NCBI GenBank assembly: GCA_000310025.1 | Contig: FN649740.1 | Span: 4,731,789 to 4,795,788, forward strand | From: Ectocarpus siliculosus | Taxonomy: Eukaryota; Sar; Phaeophyceae; Ectocarpales; Ectocarpaceae | Direction of reading: 5' to 3' | DNA length: 64,000 nt | Translations under genes and position numbers: made by a program | Part shown: positions 1 through 26,855 of the stretch, in pieces | Layout: every line of letters begins with the position of its first letter | How positions within the stretch are numbered: the stretch's first letter is position 1 | Notes under the pieces: generated by a model | Seen by the model: the letters and a program-made list of their open reading frames with translations, nothing else | What the model was told of the DNA's origin: nothing | Database searches by the model: none

Positions 1-328
1 GAAACCCGGGTGAAATCCACGCCATAAAAACATTACTACCGTTACTTTCATAGGCCGTTGAATTTTCCGTCCAGCATCCACCTTTAGGGTGGTTTTTCCG
101 ACAGCAACGGGTAGAAAGCGGCCAACCAACCGAAACGCCTTGCTGGCAGAGAGAACTCCCCGCAACATCATACGCGGAACCGAATTCCCTCCTACTACCC
201 CGTGTTCCGGCTCTCGGCCTGAGAGGGTGAGTAGAAGACGAAGACCACAAACATCGACACCAACAACACGGCAAAAAGACAGCATAACCCGGGGAATCTC
301 AACCATCATCCCCGACCCCGGGAGATTT
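1..328. other. 3' flank of the sulfate-activation gene
   Basis: No coding region or repeat is recognised here. The stretch lies just downstream of the stop codon at 329-331 of the minus-strand gene and presumably holds its 3' UTR and polyadenylation region. Open frames here resemble no known protein. Confidence 0.4.
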
Positions 329-14486
<14,158 letters not shown>

Positions 14487-17400
14487 CTGTTCGTTGATTT
14501 GATTGATCAAGAGGCGCAGGCAGTAGATTGGTGGTAGCAGCTCGGACGGATGAGCCTACCATTTTTGGTTCTAAAAACATCAGGCTAGAGTTGCCAGCTG
14601 TTGGCAGTAGAAAGTAGCCGCGAAATTGCTGTGCATGTGTAGGCGTATGTGTAAGCACGGTGGTAGTTTCCGTGGTTTTTCCCCAAGCCGAAAATGCGAA
14701 TTATCTAGTGGAGTCTGTCACCCCGGCAGTTCAGTTGGTGCCCTCGCAAAATGTCCGACTCGACAAGCACGGCGGGAAGAGGGGGGGGAGTGGAGAGCAA
14801 AAGTAAAACCCGGTGTTAACCCCTTTAGGGCTGGATCGCCTTTCGGGGACACTTTTTGTCCCCATCTTCTTCACCTGCTTTACCTCGCGAAGATTGGCAT
14901 GATTGTCTCCTCCTTTGCAGTACTCGACCAGGGGGGTGCCAGGGTACACAGGGACGACTCTAGTCTAGTATGGATGCTTTGTAGAGTGGAGGAGTATGAG
15001 GGTAATGAACAGGTCGAATCGCGGGGCGATTACGCCGCCGGTTCAACAGCGAAATTGCGCCGCGTCTGTCTACCCTTGGGTGGAAAGCGCTACTAGGGGC
15101 AAGCGCGGAAGAAGTACCTAGACCACCGTTGATAGGAGGCACCAAGCAACCTAGGGCTTGAGTTAGAAGGTCTCGCTTTCCCTCTAGAGAAATATCTTGA
15201 AAACCTCCTTTTCGTGCCCCGTTTGCCACGCTCCCGCCAGTTGCTGTCTATATTCCCTATCAATTGTCCCCTCGTGTCCCCTCGAATCGAGGGGACAATT
15301 GATAGGGGTTATAGACAAGAGACGGCTCAAGTGGGAAGGCAGCTTTGCACTTGCACCCAGGGATGGAACTGTCTGCACCATCCAATCAGCGGGCGTCGTT
15401 CGCTCTTTTTCTTACATTTAAGAAATTTCGCAAGACCGCCCAATTTTCTGTGCGTGGTAAGGGGGTTAAAATCCGGTGATAAACCTCCCTCCTCTCTTCT
15501 GTGTGACCGGACCACCTTCAATAGGAAAATGAAATAGAGAGGGGGGGCTCGTATCCTACCCCTAACCCTAAGCTTACCCAATTATACGAAAACAAGGGAT
15601 GAATGTCGTCGCGAAGGCTGCTGATGTGGCCCCGGTTGGTGGGTCAAACACCTTCTGAGGTCAACACTGACGCCCAGACTAGATCGGACAAAACACACAA
15701 ATAAATATTGTCTGCATACACACCTTGATTTCATTCTTTGTTTTTTTGCTCTCAGCGAAGCAAGAGAGACGCTCTACCCTCACAAAAAGAACACCGAATC
15801 CGCTCATTGGGGGAGACTTGACAGTCCCGAGGGACGAAGGCAAACTTGGTTGTAGACAGAAAAGTGTCCCCAAATGGACGGGGACACTTTATACTGAAAC
15901 CAAGTCAGCAATTGTTTCCAGTTCTAGGCTACATAGGCTTTACCAACAAGGGGACACGCGGCTTGGGAGATATATGTGTACAACAAGTCAGACGCCGAGG
16001 AGAGGCATCACACAGCAGGCAGTAGGTCACACACGATCCACCTCAAGCACGGTAGACACGGTTTCCCACGTGCGATTAACACATCGGAGCCTGGTGACGA
16101 CTACAGACAGCAGTGCGACAACTTTGAGTGCGTGTCCCCAAAGTTTTCCCATTTGGGCGTCCAGTACAGAGGAAGGAGGAGGAGGAGGAGGGCTCGGGCG
16201 CACTGCTGTCACAGCAGTCACCTACGCATACGAGATCTAAGGCCAAGCGTTTCTTGACACCCGTAAATCGTTCGAAATCACAAAAAAAAAACATACTTCC
16301 GCCACGTACTTATCGAGCTGGCTCCAGCGTAAAACCCAGCAAAGCCCCCTTTTTCCTGTGCTCGCAAAACTCCGCTATTCAGTCTTTCGACCGACAGCAG
16401 TGCTGTCCCGCTTTGATGTGTAACGTGTGGTAGCCCGTCGCGCTCTGCTGTCGGCGCGGCTGACGCATTGAATCATGTTCTCCCATGGGTGCCTATTGCT
16501 TGCATAGAACTCCGCCTTCCGCAATTATATCGTGCCAACAGCGGATTCTCTACACCCGCAACTGTGGTTGTGATCACACACCAGAGCATAGAGTGTGGGA
16601 TTCGTTGAGCATCATGAACAGACGACTTGTTAAGTCTCAAGGATCCCGTGCATGTCTCAACTTTCTCCCCTTACGGAAATGAGTTGTTGTGGGCACGCGT
16701 TTATCTTGACACCGCAGGCACCAAAGCCGAGTGTGCCACACATTCGGGCATCCAAGAATATAAATAAATAAATCCCCGTTGGAAAACAGGAGCGGAGACA
16801 CATCCACAGACGATTGCATGAGATGTTGTACGCCTGCTGCCCCGCTTCCGACAGATGAGAAAAAGACGGACGGCTCCCAACAACACAGAGATTAATCAGG
16901 AACGTGCGGTCCAATTCCTCCGCTTCGAGTACATGTACGTGAGGTGTGTGGGTGTGACCGGCGACACGCCGACTCTCCATACGAACGACGAACACGGATT
17001 ACCGCTGATGCCGAACAAAATGGAAAGGAGCGAAAATACCATGCAAAAATGGCCGGAGTAGTGCTTGCTTACAACCCGCCCCCCCATTGGTGCAGGAGGC
17101 GACTGCGAAAGGCAAGGGAAGGCATTCAGACGTCTAGGTCATCAGAGACTGAGGGGTAGCAGAAAACCGTTGGGTACGTTTGTGCACGGCCAGGGTTGGG
17201 TTATAGAAGTATCATTTCCGCCGCCTTTTTGCGGGAAAGGTGTGTCTCGCAACATGATATGCAGCACAGAGGAGACGGATAGACGAGCAGTGACCCCCAA
17301 ATTAGAAAGCAGAGGATAACGCAACAATAGGCGGTGGGAATACATGCACCGCGAGGCATCCTCGGGCATGTCCCAGTGCTATCTACCGCCCCGTCACACC

Positions 17401-19191
17401 TTTGCACAACCAACAATGGCCCTCGCGCGACTCCAAGAAGAGAAGGCGAGATTGAGATTGCCACTACTGGTGATTCGATTCGCAGCTCAGAATGCATGGC
17501 CGCCTCCTGGCTTGTCCATCACGACCGAGTGTTCTTCCGACTCAACAAGCCCGGTACCCCCCGGGGGGGGAAAGGAGGGCTGGAGAAAGAACGAGGGTCG
17601 TTGCTGACAACCGTATGAGGCCGTAAGGGACAGCAGTCCTGCAACACTGCTAAAGGCCACGGAGAGAACACTGCTGGTGCTGGTGGTACTGCTGTCTCGA
17701 AGTGCGGGGGATCACGCGTGCACAGCACCCATTTGGACGGGGGGAAAAGAGGGGGTGTGGGTAAACCGCTTGCGCACGTCGCTAAGCCGGGAAGAGGCGC
17801 ACACAAGGGGAGCACCTCTTCCCTTCCCGCAGTAAGACCAAGCGTCGAACAAATGCGGGCTGGAGCCCTTAGAAGGAACACCACTGCTGTCGGCGATGTC
17901 CCACGACGACAACGCGGACATCATCGGATCAAACAAACGTACGATACCACATCACCAATAAACACACCATACCTGAGCCACCGGGGCGTACTTGTACACC
18001 GCCATGGTGTTCCCCCCTCCGATTCTTCAAAAAAAAAACCGGTTGCCAAGGCTAAGAATGCCGAGGCTTGGTCTCTGCAGGCCTGCGCAGCAGCAGCACT
18101 GGTCGTGTGTGCGGCTGTCACTGCTTTGTCGTGGTGTGTTGATTTCACGCTTCCCAGCTTCCACAACCCTCGGGGGGGGTACGCAAATAGGAACTCCCTG
18201 AAGAAGGGAGGGGGGGGGGCTGGCCCGCCCGCACCCGTCGCTACAGTTTCAGATCCAAATCGACAGCAGCGATGCGATGCCGATCCATCGGTGGCTAGTG
18301 GAGCAGTGCTTGCGCTTCTTGCCCCTGTAAGAGAAGAATATCGCCACCTTACGTCCTGTTACCGTCATCTTGCACTACCATCCTGCACTGCTGCGGTATG
18401 GTGTTCTTCAGGCACACACGCTTAGCGGCGCCGTTACACACAGGCACCGCGGTGTTTGCCCCCCGCCCAGCTAGCCCGCCGTCTCGAGGGCAAGATGCTT
18501 CACAGCTCAGGATCCCAACTTAGCCCCTATTTCAGAACGCCCCCCAGCAGAGTGGAACGAAACTTGGCACACTGCGTCGGGGGGCATGACACAAAGCATG
18601 CAAGCCTAAAACGCGTACAAATACGGTACGGCGGCTAGCAACTGCTGCACGCTGTCGATTGCATCCTGAGTGATCATGCGGTACAGAGTAGCACACCAGG
18701 AACGAACGGTGGCTTCAGACGGGGGTGCCGGGGCACACGAAAGCACGGACATGAATATGTACACAGATAAAGACTAGTCTACTGCAAACAGTTCAACTTT
18801 CACAAGCGTGGGCCACGGCTTTCGCAAGGACATGTTGGTCACAGGGCGAATCTTCTTCGTGTACGCACGGTAGACCGTTGGACACACACCACAAAAGTGG
18901 AAGACAAAAAAGGCACCCTGCGAAAAGGACTATGTACGTATTATTGTACCGTGTACCACCATCGTCAAAGGCAACGCCTACACACGGAACGGCATCCAAA
19001 TACTTCAAAGACGTATAATTCTACGCGTTCACACGGAACGACATCAATCAAAATAATGCAAAGACGCAAACAGATAGTAGATAGAGTGATGCATCCGGCT
19101 CAAAGGCTTAACAAGTGACACTCTCTTCAAGTTCACCCCAGCCCCCCTTCGAGAAAAAGTACAACACGAGGATGCATAGTTTCGAGGAGGC
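14487..19191. other. Intergenic region, no recognised gene
   Basis: This lies between the 5' end of the sulfate gene and the stop codon of the cassette gene. I see a hairpin at 15245-15317 and several long but unsupported open frames, including a plus-strand frame over 17718-18425 with one hydrophobic stretch. No exon resembles a known family. The promoter and any further 5' exon of the sulfate gene should lie at the low-coordinate end. Confidence 0.5.
15245..15317. repeat. Stem-loop
   Basis: CTATCAATTGTCCCCTCG is followed about 13 bases later by its inverse CGAGGGGACAATTGATAG. Pairing extends outwards through TGTCTA and TAGACA. This makes a strong hairpin in non-coding DNA. No protein is associated with it. 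Confidence 0.8.
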
Positions 19192-22100
19192 TCAAAGGTC
19201 GTCGTGGTCTTCTTCCTCGTCATCACTGCCAGTACAGTTTCCTGGCGGGCCAAATTGAGTGGTGATGGGGGATCGATCGGAGGGCGTGTGACAACAGCGT
19301 CAGTACCACCACACCATTAAACACACTGAGACCAACAGTGATTATACTCCATGGTAGTCCTTTCGCTCACTTCATCCAAACTACCAACCCGCCAGCAGAG
19401 GTTGAATGGTGGCTTCACGGTGCCCGGAAAACTACGGTTTGTTCGGAGTGCAGTGGGCACCGTGCGGTACATACAATACGTGCCGTCTCCGACGGAGACA
19501 CATACAGACTACAGTAGATATCCCCTCAATAACACTGGAGAGGAGGTACCGGATATATGAACGCCCATGTAGGCGTACAGTTACACCACAAACAAAGACC
19601 CCTCACCGGCTATGATGTCGCGTAGGGACATGAAGGTGGCGGGCATTCGCGTAGCGAGGCGGCCACCTCCTCCGTCTGGGAAACCCTCCCCATCTCCCGC
19701 TCTCCTCCCTGCGTGGTTCGACACTTCAGCCGGCGCGGCTCCTCCCACGCCAGCCGCCGACTCCTCCCAGGCCTCCGGCGCACCACCGCTTTGGACAAGG
19801 TCGTAGTCGTCCAAGTACACCCGCGGACGCTTCGATGGTGGAAGTCCATCGTTCGGAGACTGTTCAACCGTACCGCTGTCCGGCGCACCATCGGCAGGCG
19901 CTGTTCCGCCATTAGCACTGCTGCCACCACATGATGTTGCCGACGATCCCGATAGGTCAATGACCCGCAAACCCGCGTCATCCCACGAGCGCTTGCTCCG
20001 TGAGGTCGAGGTGCTCGGAACCTCCACCACGGGGCTGATATTCGCGCGGGCGGTAGGCTGCGCCTTCTCTCCCCACCAGCATGCTCCGATTCCAATTGAC
20101 CCGCCGGAAGTCACGTCGCCGGGTTTGGGTGGACCATACGACGACACTGTGCCTTCTTTCGCACCCGGCGGTGGGCTGTCGTTCTGTACTGCATCGGGAG
20201 GTGCTCGCCTGGCGCAAGGCCGCACGGACTGAAGCTGGGCCGCGTCGTAATCTTGTTGGCCTCCGTCGCCCCTCCGGCTGTACGAAGAGGCGGACGTCGT
20301 AGAAGGCCGGCTGGCGTGCTCGAAGGTGTAGAAGTCACCGCTTGTAGTCCCGCTCCCTCCATCGTTCTTGAAACAAGATGACGTGGCAAGCATTGGAAAG
20401 CTGCGGTTATGGCCTGTTGGTGCAGGTGACTTAGACGAACACATGGAATGGCTGGAACTGCTTGGGCGTGGTTTTCCTACTCTCAACTGTTGAAACAATC
20501 ACGGCCGAACGTCGCGAGGGTGTGAGAATCTACGCTAGACATGAACATGTCTTCCTATGGTAGGCGAGCGCAGGTCGTATGTGTGCTACCCCGAGAGTTG
20601 CGTTTGACGTGAGCACTCACTCACCTCGTTGCCAGGGGACCCAGGCGAGTATGCCCTAGCGGGGGCAGGGATGTTGTTGCTCGTAACTGGTGATTCCGTG
20701 AAGCGTCGCTCAAACGTGGGAGCAGGGTCGATGAGGTCGCCATGGTAGGATGGTTCGTCGTCCTCTTGCTCCCCCTCTTCGTCATCGGTGATGTCCATTC
20801 CGTTTCCTGGTGGGCCGGATCAAGTGCGAGGGCGTCCGGCGAGAGCAATTTGACGGGAAAGTCAGTGTCATTTCACCGCCACCAACGCGGGTTTGGACAG
20901 TTGGAAAACATCGGCAACGATATCAACTACCTCACCGGCAATAATGCTGCGCAGGGAACCGAACATGGTGCGGGGTCGAGCAGCAAGGCCGCCGCTTCCG
21001 TAGATTCCACCTTCTTCGTCTAGGTGGCGCTTCCCGTTTCCCGCTCTCCTGTTTGATTGGTGGCGGATTCCACCGACGATGCTCTTGTACGAGATCGACG
21101 ATGCTGGTGACGAAGGCGCGGACGCTTCCACACCAGCTGTGGACTCCTTCGAAGCCTCCTCCTTACCACCATCAGAGGCACTGCCCCTGAAACACTCGCT
21201 CCCTCCGTCGTTCTTGGAACAACATGGCATATCAAATCAAGCATGCGGAAAGCTGGAATTACGGTATGATTTGTGCACATGGGATGTAGAATGGTTGGTA
21301 CTGCCTTTTTGTGCGCGTTATATTGCGGAACTATCGGATGGAGCGTTTCTCGGGAAGCAAGAGTTCTCTAGAAACGGATATGTTTGTGTTGGATGCGTGC
21401 ATACAGATACCTCGAGGTCTGTTTGACGTGAGCACTCACCTCGATGCCAGGTGTCGATGGCCAGCTCAGCCCACTGTCTGTCGAGGCCCCCTCATCTCCA
21501 TCCCCGGTGTACCCCTCCGAGACCGGTGGCTGGTAGTACGCGACCTCGGTCTTGCTCGTGCCTGATGATCCCATGAAGCCTCGCGTCGACCTGGGAGGTG
21601 TTACCGTGAGGTCGGCATTGCGATCTTGAACACCGTGTTGCACGTCGTCCTTGTCGTCGGCGGTATCCATGTCGTGTCCTGGTAGAGCAGATCAAGTCCG
21701 AGGGCATATATATACATGCAGTGAGAGGTGTTGGACGGGGCAGTCAGTGTCTTTTCACCGTTATCACGACATAACAAGGGGTCCACGAGAGTTAGTCTCG
21801 ATTTCCGGTCGCGTTGACAATCGTTGCTTAGTGCAAAGCGTACCAACCGACGACAAAGTAAGAGGTTTGACTCATATAGAATGATTTCTTCCTTCTACAA
21901 CAGAAAACCTTTCCTTTTGCTTCGGGGGCACTGGAGTGGAGTTACTTGACTCAAGAAGAGAGAGGTCAACGCACGTCCCGTGAATATGAAGACACACAAC
22001 AACAATGGCACAAACCTGAAATGGTGTTGCGAGGTGAACCCAACATGGTCGGGCTACGGGTAGAAAGGCTGGTGCCTCCGTAGCTTCGGCACTCTCCGTC

Positions 22101-23805
22101 TAGGGAACACTCCCGGTCTTCAGCTGTCCTCTGTGGGTGGTTCGATTGGTGGTGGATTCCACCGAAGCTCTTGCATGAGGTCGACACAGCTGCGGGTGTC
22201 CACGGCGAGGACGCTTCCGCCTGAGCTGTGGACTTCTCCAAAGTTCCCTCCGTGCCACCATCAGAGACATGACCCTTGTAGATCCCGCTCCCTCCGGCGT
22301 TCTTGGAACAACATGGTATATCAAGCACACGGAAAGCTGGAGTTACCGCCTCTTGTTGCAGGTGGCTCGGCTGAAGAATGAACGGTTTGGGAACTGCTTG
22401 GTACGTTCTCTTGCGGAACTACAAAAATAATCACTCATGTCAGGTGCGGTAGGGTGCGTGTGGGGTCTGCATGAGTGAGAAGGCAACCTCGGGGTCTGTT
22501 TCGACGTGAGTGCTCACCTCGTTATCGGCGGACCCAGACCGGTATTCGCTACCGTGGGCGGGGACGATGCCGCAAGTGGCCGGCGATGGCGGCGAGTCCA
22601 TCACGGGCCGCTCCAACCTGGGACAAAACGTCGATCAAATCCGGTTTGTATGTTTGTGTGTCTCGGCGTTGTCAAGGGCATGTCGCTCTGGGTTGTTACG
22701 CACATATGTGAGCGCTAGACGGACGCACGCACTGACCTCTACAGTAGGCTTGAAAACTACTAGGGGGATCCCGGTAAAGTGCGACGGGACACAAACCAAT
22801 CAAACGTGTTCTTCGGTACTTCGCACAACAGCCAGCCGTGTTTGTTTATAGAACGGTACGTCTAACGATGGTGACTATATTGGGGTGAGCTTGCCAAATT
22901 TACCAGAGACCCTCCTTTTCGTCGGCGACACACGGCACGATTCAGTAGTATCCACACCTTTCGTGTCCATCGTTTCGCCGCCCCACACCGAGAACTGGCG
23001 CCAGCGACAAGCCTGCTGCGCTGGATTGGCTTGGTCCTGCACCCTGCGAATCACACCCGATGCCGTTCATCATGTCGTTTCTGAGAGACGCCTTGAGAGC
23101 GGAACGCCTGGCTGATCTTACCCTAGCCGCAGCTGCGAAGAAGGTACGGTGGGCCGACCACGGCTCGTTGCTAATTCCAAATTCCAAGTCATCGCTACCT
23201 CCGGCTGCCGGTGCGTCCACCTTCGGCGGGAAATCGTTCCAAGGGTCCGTGTACTGCTCCATGCTAAGACCCCTCCGGACTGTTGGCTGAGAGCTCGTGG
23301 TGTACCTGATCGAGGGAGACGCTCGCCTCGCAGAGCCCGAACGAGGATCAGCCCATAATCCGCCGCTGCCGGAGTGCGATGCTTTGCTCCCATGCCCGCG
23401 TCTGCCGCCAGTGCCGCGGTCTTTCCCCCCACCTCCCCAGCCTTCCCCACCTCCTCCTCCCCCACCTCCTCCTTCCCCACCGCCGATCCCATCGATGCCC
23501 CGACTTGGCTCAACGATCCTAGACGGTTGTCCCTCGCCGCCCGAGGCTCCATTCCCGTGCTTGACTGGCCTCGCGGAAATTCCAGCCCCTCGCACGGTTC
23601 CTGTCTCGCTGTCTGCCTCACTGCTTCCGGCCGTGCTTCCGCCGAAGACTCTTCGTGTGACGCTGCACGGAAACAGGAGGCGCCAGAGACTGAACCGCGA
23701 GCGTGCGGCCGTGGAGGCAGGGGCCGATTGCTGGCGCGTCGTAGCGGACCCCGCCGGTGTTTGGTCCGGGCCCAACGATACGGATCCTGTCCTCTTCTTC
23801 GTTAC
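19192..23805 (-). CDS. Unrecognised Ser/Gly/acidic-rich protein built of tandem exon cassettes (5' partial)
   Basis: Eight exons join in frame: 23805-22958, 22617-22518, 22418-22016, 21678-21440, about 21212-20936, 20806-20625, 20486-19607, 19241-19192 (stop TGA 19194-19192), giving about 990 aa. I recognise no domain. Type A exons (22617, 21678, 20806, truncated at 19241) end in a Pro/Ser-rich NE or IE before the donor; two start MDITDDEE / MDTADDKD. Type B exons (22418, 21212, 20486) share KNDGGSG-like and HQSN or RAGDG blocks and end in variants of PTMFGSLRSIIAG. The upstream 23805 exon is Gly-rich. The copy at 21212 is degenerate: its homologous start contains stops, and only a weak AAG acceptor rescues the frame. 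At least one 5' exon is missing. Splice sites and phases support a gene; its function is unknown. Confidence 0.6.
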
Positions 23806-26800
23806 CTGAGTACAGGATGACGAATTAATTCAGCGGGAGGGGTGTTGGTTGGTGGAGGGGTGGGTTCCTTGTAAGGCGATATGGTATACTGCTGTATCAT
23901 CACAAGTCTATATGGATGCATGTCATCGATCGGCAGCGGTCGTTATCGGAGTACCTGTGGAGCACAAGCGCGCTCGCTCGGCCAATCTAAAACCTACCCT
24001 CGGGGTCTGGAGCTTTTTTGGGTGTCATCAGGAGATGCAATAACAACCTATCGATTCCAGACCAATATTCCTCCCTCGACGTATCCGAAAGAGCAGGGCA
24101 CACCACGGCAGAGAGAGGTGGCGTTTCCTGGACAAGCGCGCGAGCCCCTATAACTCAAACTCACCCCATATCGATGAACTCTCGCATCCCTTGCTCCTCT
24201 GCTTCGTCCGCTGTTGGTCATGTCGTCAGTTGACTTGATGCTTCTCTGGTTATTTGTTTTGATGCACACACGCCGGCCGGTGCTGGCACGACCGGTATAC
24301 GGTAAACGGTATCCTTCGTCGCGAAAGACAGGGTAGGAGGCCGAACCGTCTCGAGGATGACACGCGCAGATCTTGTGCTGCACGAGAAGTAGTGGTTGGT
24401 CAGCGGCTGCCTTACACCGCGCTTCAGAGTACGATCGATGAGGCCAGATTGTACTGGTCAGGCAACTTCTCGCCTTCGCCTCTCTCCAGTAGCAGCAGTG
24501 TTGTAGTATTAATAATACCTCTCGGCTCAACAACCCCCACGGTCGTTCAGTGTTCAGGCTGAGGCGACAACGGAGAATCCGCTGTTGTCTACGTCGCGCT
24601 GCCCCACAACCTGCCGATTGTGGTTGAACTTCCTTGACTTGGGAACAGGGACTTGGGTCTTGTGTTGGTGCTGATGTGTGACCAGGCAGGCACCGCGAAA
24701 AGTGCGTAACGAAACGAGGAGACACATGTCATTTTTTTGGTCGCTCCCTTCGTCGGCGGAAATCCGAAACCGTCGATATCTGTTTTGGTTGACTGCAATG
24801 GTTGACACAGGATCTCACATCCTCGCACGATCCCATCCATCCCCGTCAAGTTTGTCTTTCTCCGTCCTCAACATACTGGGAAGCATAGGCTCCACTCATC
24901 CGCAAACACGTGGCATATAGGCGCTGTGGATAGCACATAAACTTGACCTGCACGACGACCACCGGTATACATCGATCGGAGGCATACAGTGTCTACATAG
25001 ATGATCTGTGACCCGGAGAAGGCAGCATCTCATCCCCGGGTGTTCCATACATACAAGCCTGAGCAGCAGTCACACTTGTTGTTTGTGTGCTTAATCCGGT
25101 GCTTTGGCCGCCTTGAGCAGCACGAAGAACTCGTCCGTGATGCTCACCCAACTGCTTCAACAAGGAAGTGTTGACTCGTGGCGCGATCAGATAGATGCTT
25201 TCGAGACAACATGCGCTGCTGTACTACTACTGTTGTCCGCCATCCATTCATTGCTTCTGAGAAACATTGTACCGTGGTCTCAGACGAATTCTGTCGAGAG
25301 GGGTCGCGACCTTCGGATAGACCTTTGGTAGGCCATTATTAACGAAAGCGCTTTCCCCGCGAAACACGCAACAGTCTAATGTGCTGCTGTAGATCTATCG
25401 GTGTTGTTGTGTTGTTCCTTACTCTCTTCTTTGGCGAGCAGGTCGTCGTTGTTCACCAAGAGAAGAACATATATGTCTCGCATCGCATTTCTCTTGTGGT
25501 TTATTCGGGAACGAACGCGCGTTCAACCACAGGCACCCATTCCAACCAGGAAGAGTATCTGGGACTTGGTGCGAAGCTGTAGCCCCTTCGTTTGATAGGC
25601 GCCATGTTGTTGGTCAGCCGCGATGTTAGAAGTCGTGGCGACGGCAACAATTATTGTCGAATGACTGGATGGACACCGACACAATCCACAGAGTCAGTCT
25701 TGAGAGTCGCAGGAGGCCGCAAATACAGTAAACTTGTGCATCTTCTGTATCAGTGACCCTGGCTGGTTTTTGCGTTAGATGAGAGAGACCATGCCCCTTC
25801 GCCACTTAGACTAGTGCTGCTGCCGGCATGTACCGGGCCGGTTCTAACCCCAAGCGGGTACCGGCCAAAATGCTTTCAAAGCGCATGTTAACAAGAAACA
25901 AATGTCCCAACAGCTGTGGCATGGATGCATCGTCACCGACCGGCTGGCTCTACCGGGAGTATGCATAGCACCATCAACCGAGAGAGGCATTCATTGCCGT
26001 TGAGCGTTACCCAAGCTGGTGTGATTGCACCGCACCACCGCAAGCTTCAACTCGCATCCACATGCTTATCGAAGACGGCAGCAGTGAGTGGTGGATAACT
26101 GAGGCACACCAACCAAAGCGAAGATATGCAAGATGAAAAGCACAAACAAGTAAGTAAGTCTGGTCGAGAAACCGATGCGTTTGGTTTTTATTGAGGCCGT
26201 TCCTTGGCTTTGCTTTCTATTGGTTGGCTGCCGAGCTTCGCATGTTCAGCAGCCAATTAACGCGCGACTCATCAAGGCACGCTCCCGGGGGAAAATAAAA
26301 ATACCAAGCACGCAAACACCCTCGTTGCCCAGGAGCTAGCCCATCTAAATACCACACGAGGGTACCCCACCCTTCTCCCACCCGTTTCCCTCTGCCTGCA
26401 AGGGTCACAGGCAGCCATGCCATTAAGGTCCGCTCAAAAGTTCCGCGAACAGGCTAAAGGGTATTCAAGGGAAAATATTCACCCTGGCTTAATAATGTTG
26501 GCGGTGGGTTGCTGCATGCCAAAAGCCGCCAGGGGCGGGGCGGGTGGGGGGAGGGGGGGGTAAAACAAACCCAGAGTAACGCCTATTCAGAGGCCATCTG
26601 TCGGGGCCCCCGAAGAGGCTCTACAACACTACCCCGAAAAACCGTTACAACGCTCGTGGGTGCATCGTCCACATGTGCGTGTGGTACGGTATCTCATCTA
26701 AAAATGTACGAACCCCTTCCTTCGGCACTACATAACGCACAAACTTCTGTGATCGATCAACCACGAACTACTCTACTACGTCTTTGGAAGAGAGCCAGCA

Positions 26801-26855
26801 CAGCAGCGAAACGCAGCAGCTGCAGCAATGTCGGTTAACTAAACGGTTTGCAGCA
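23806..26855. other. Intergenic region with one possible exon
   Basis: This lies between the 5' side of the cassette gene and the stop codon of the light-harvesting gene. The missing first exon of the cassette gene may be near 23806-24800. A possible terminal exon is at 25091-25151. No other part resembles a known gene or element. Confidence 0.4.
25091..25151 (-). CDS. Possible terminal exon of an unidentified gene
   Basis: On the minus strand an acceptor (GAAGCAG) is followed by an open frame ending WVSITDEFFVLLKAAKAPD and a TAA at 25093-25091. Codon use is rich in G/C at third positions, as in the confirmed exons of this window. I found no convincing partner exon upstream, so gene and function are unknown and the exon may be spurious. 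Confidence 0.22.

Noticed and set aside
15556-15571. CCCTAACCCTAA telomere-like word
   Set aside because: Only two units in the middle of the window; not a telomere and expected occasionally by chance.
17718-18425. Plus-strand frame of 235 codons with a hydrophobic stretch, and a minus-strand ATG exon candidate (MAVYKYAPVAQ then GT donor) at 18005-17973
   Set aside because: The plus frame starts at GTG and has no family motif. The minus exon has a good start context, but I found no in-phase partner exon downstream. Neither can be supported.
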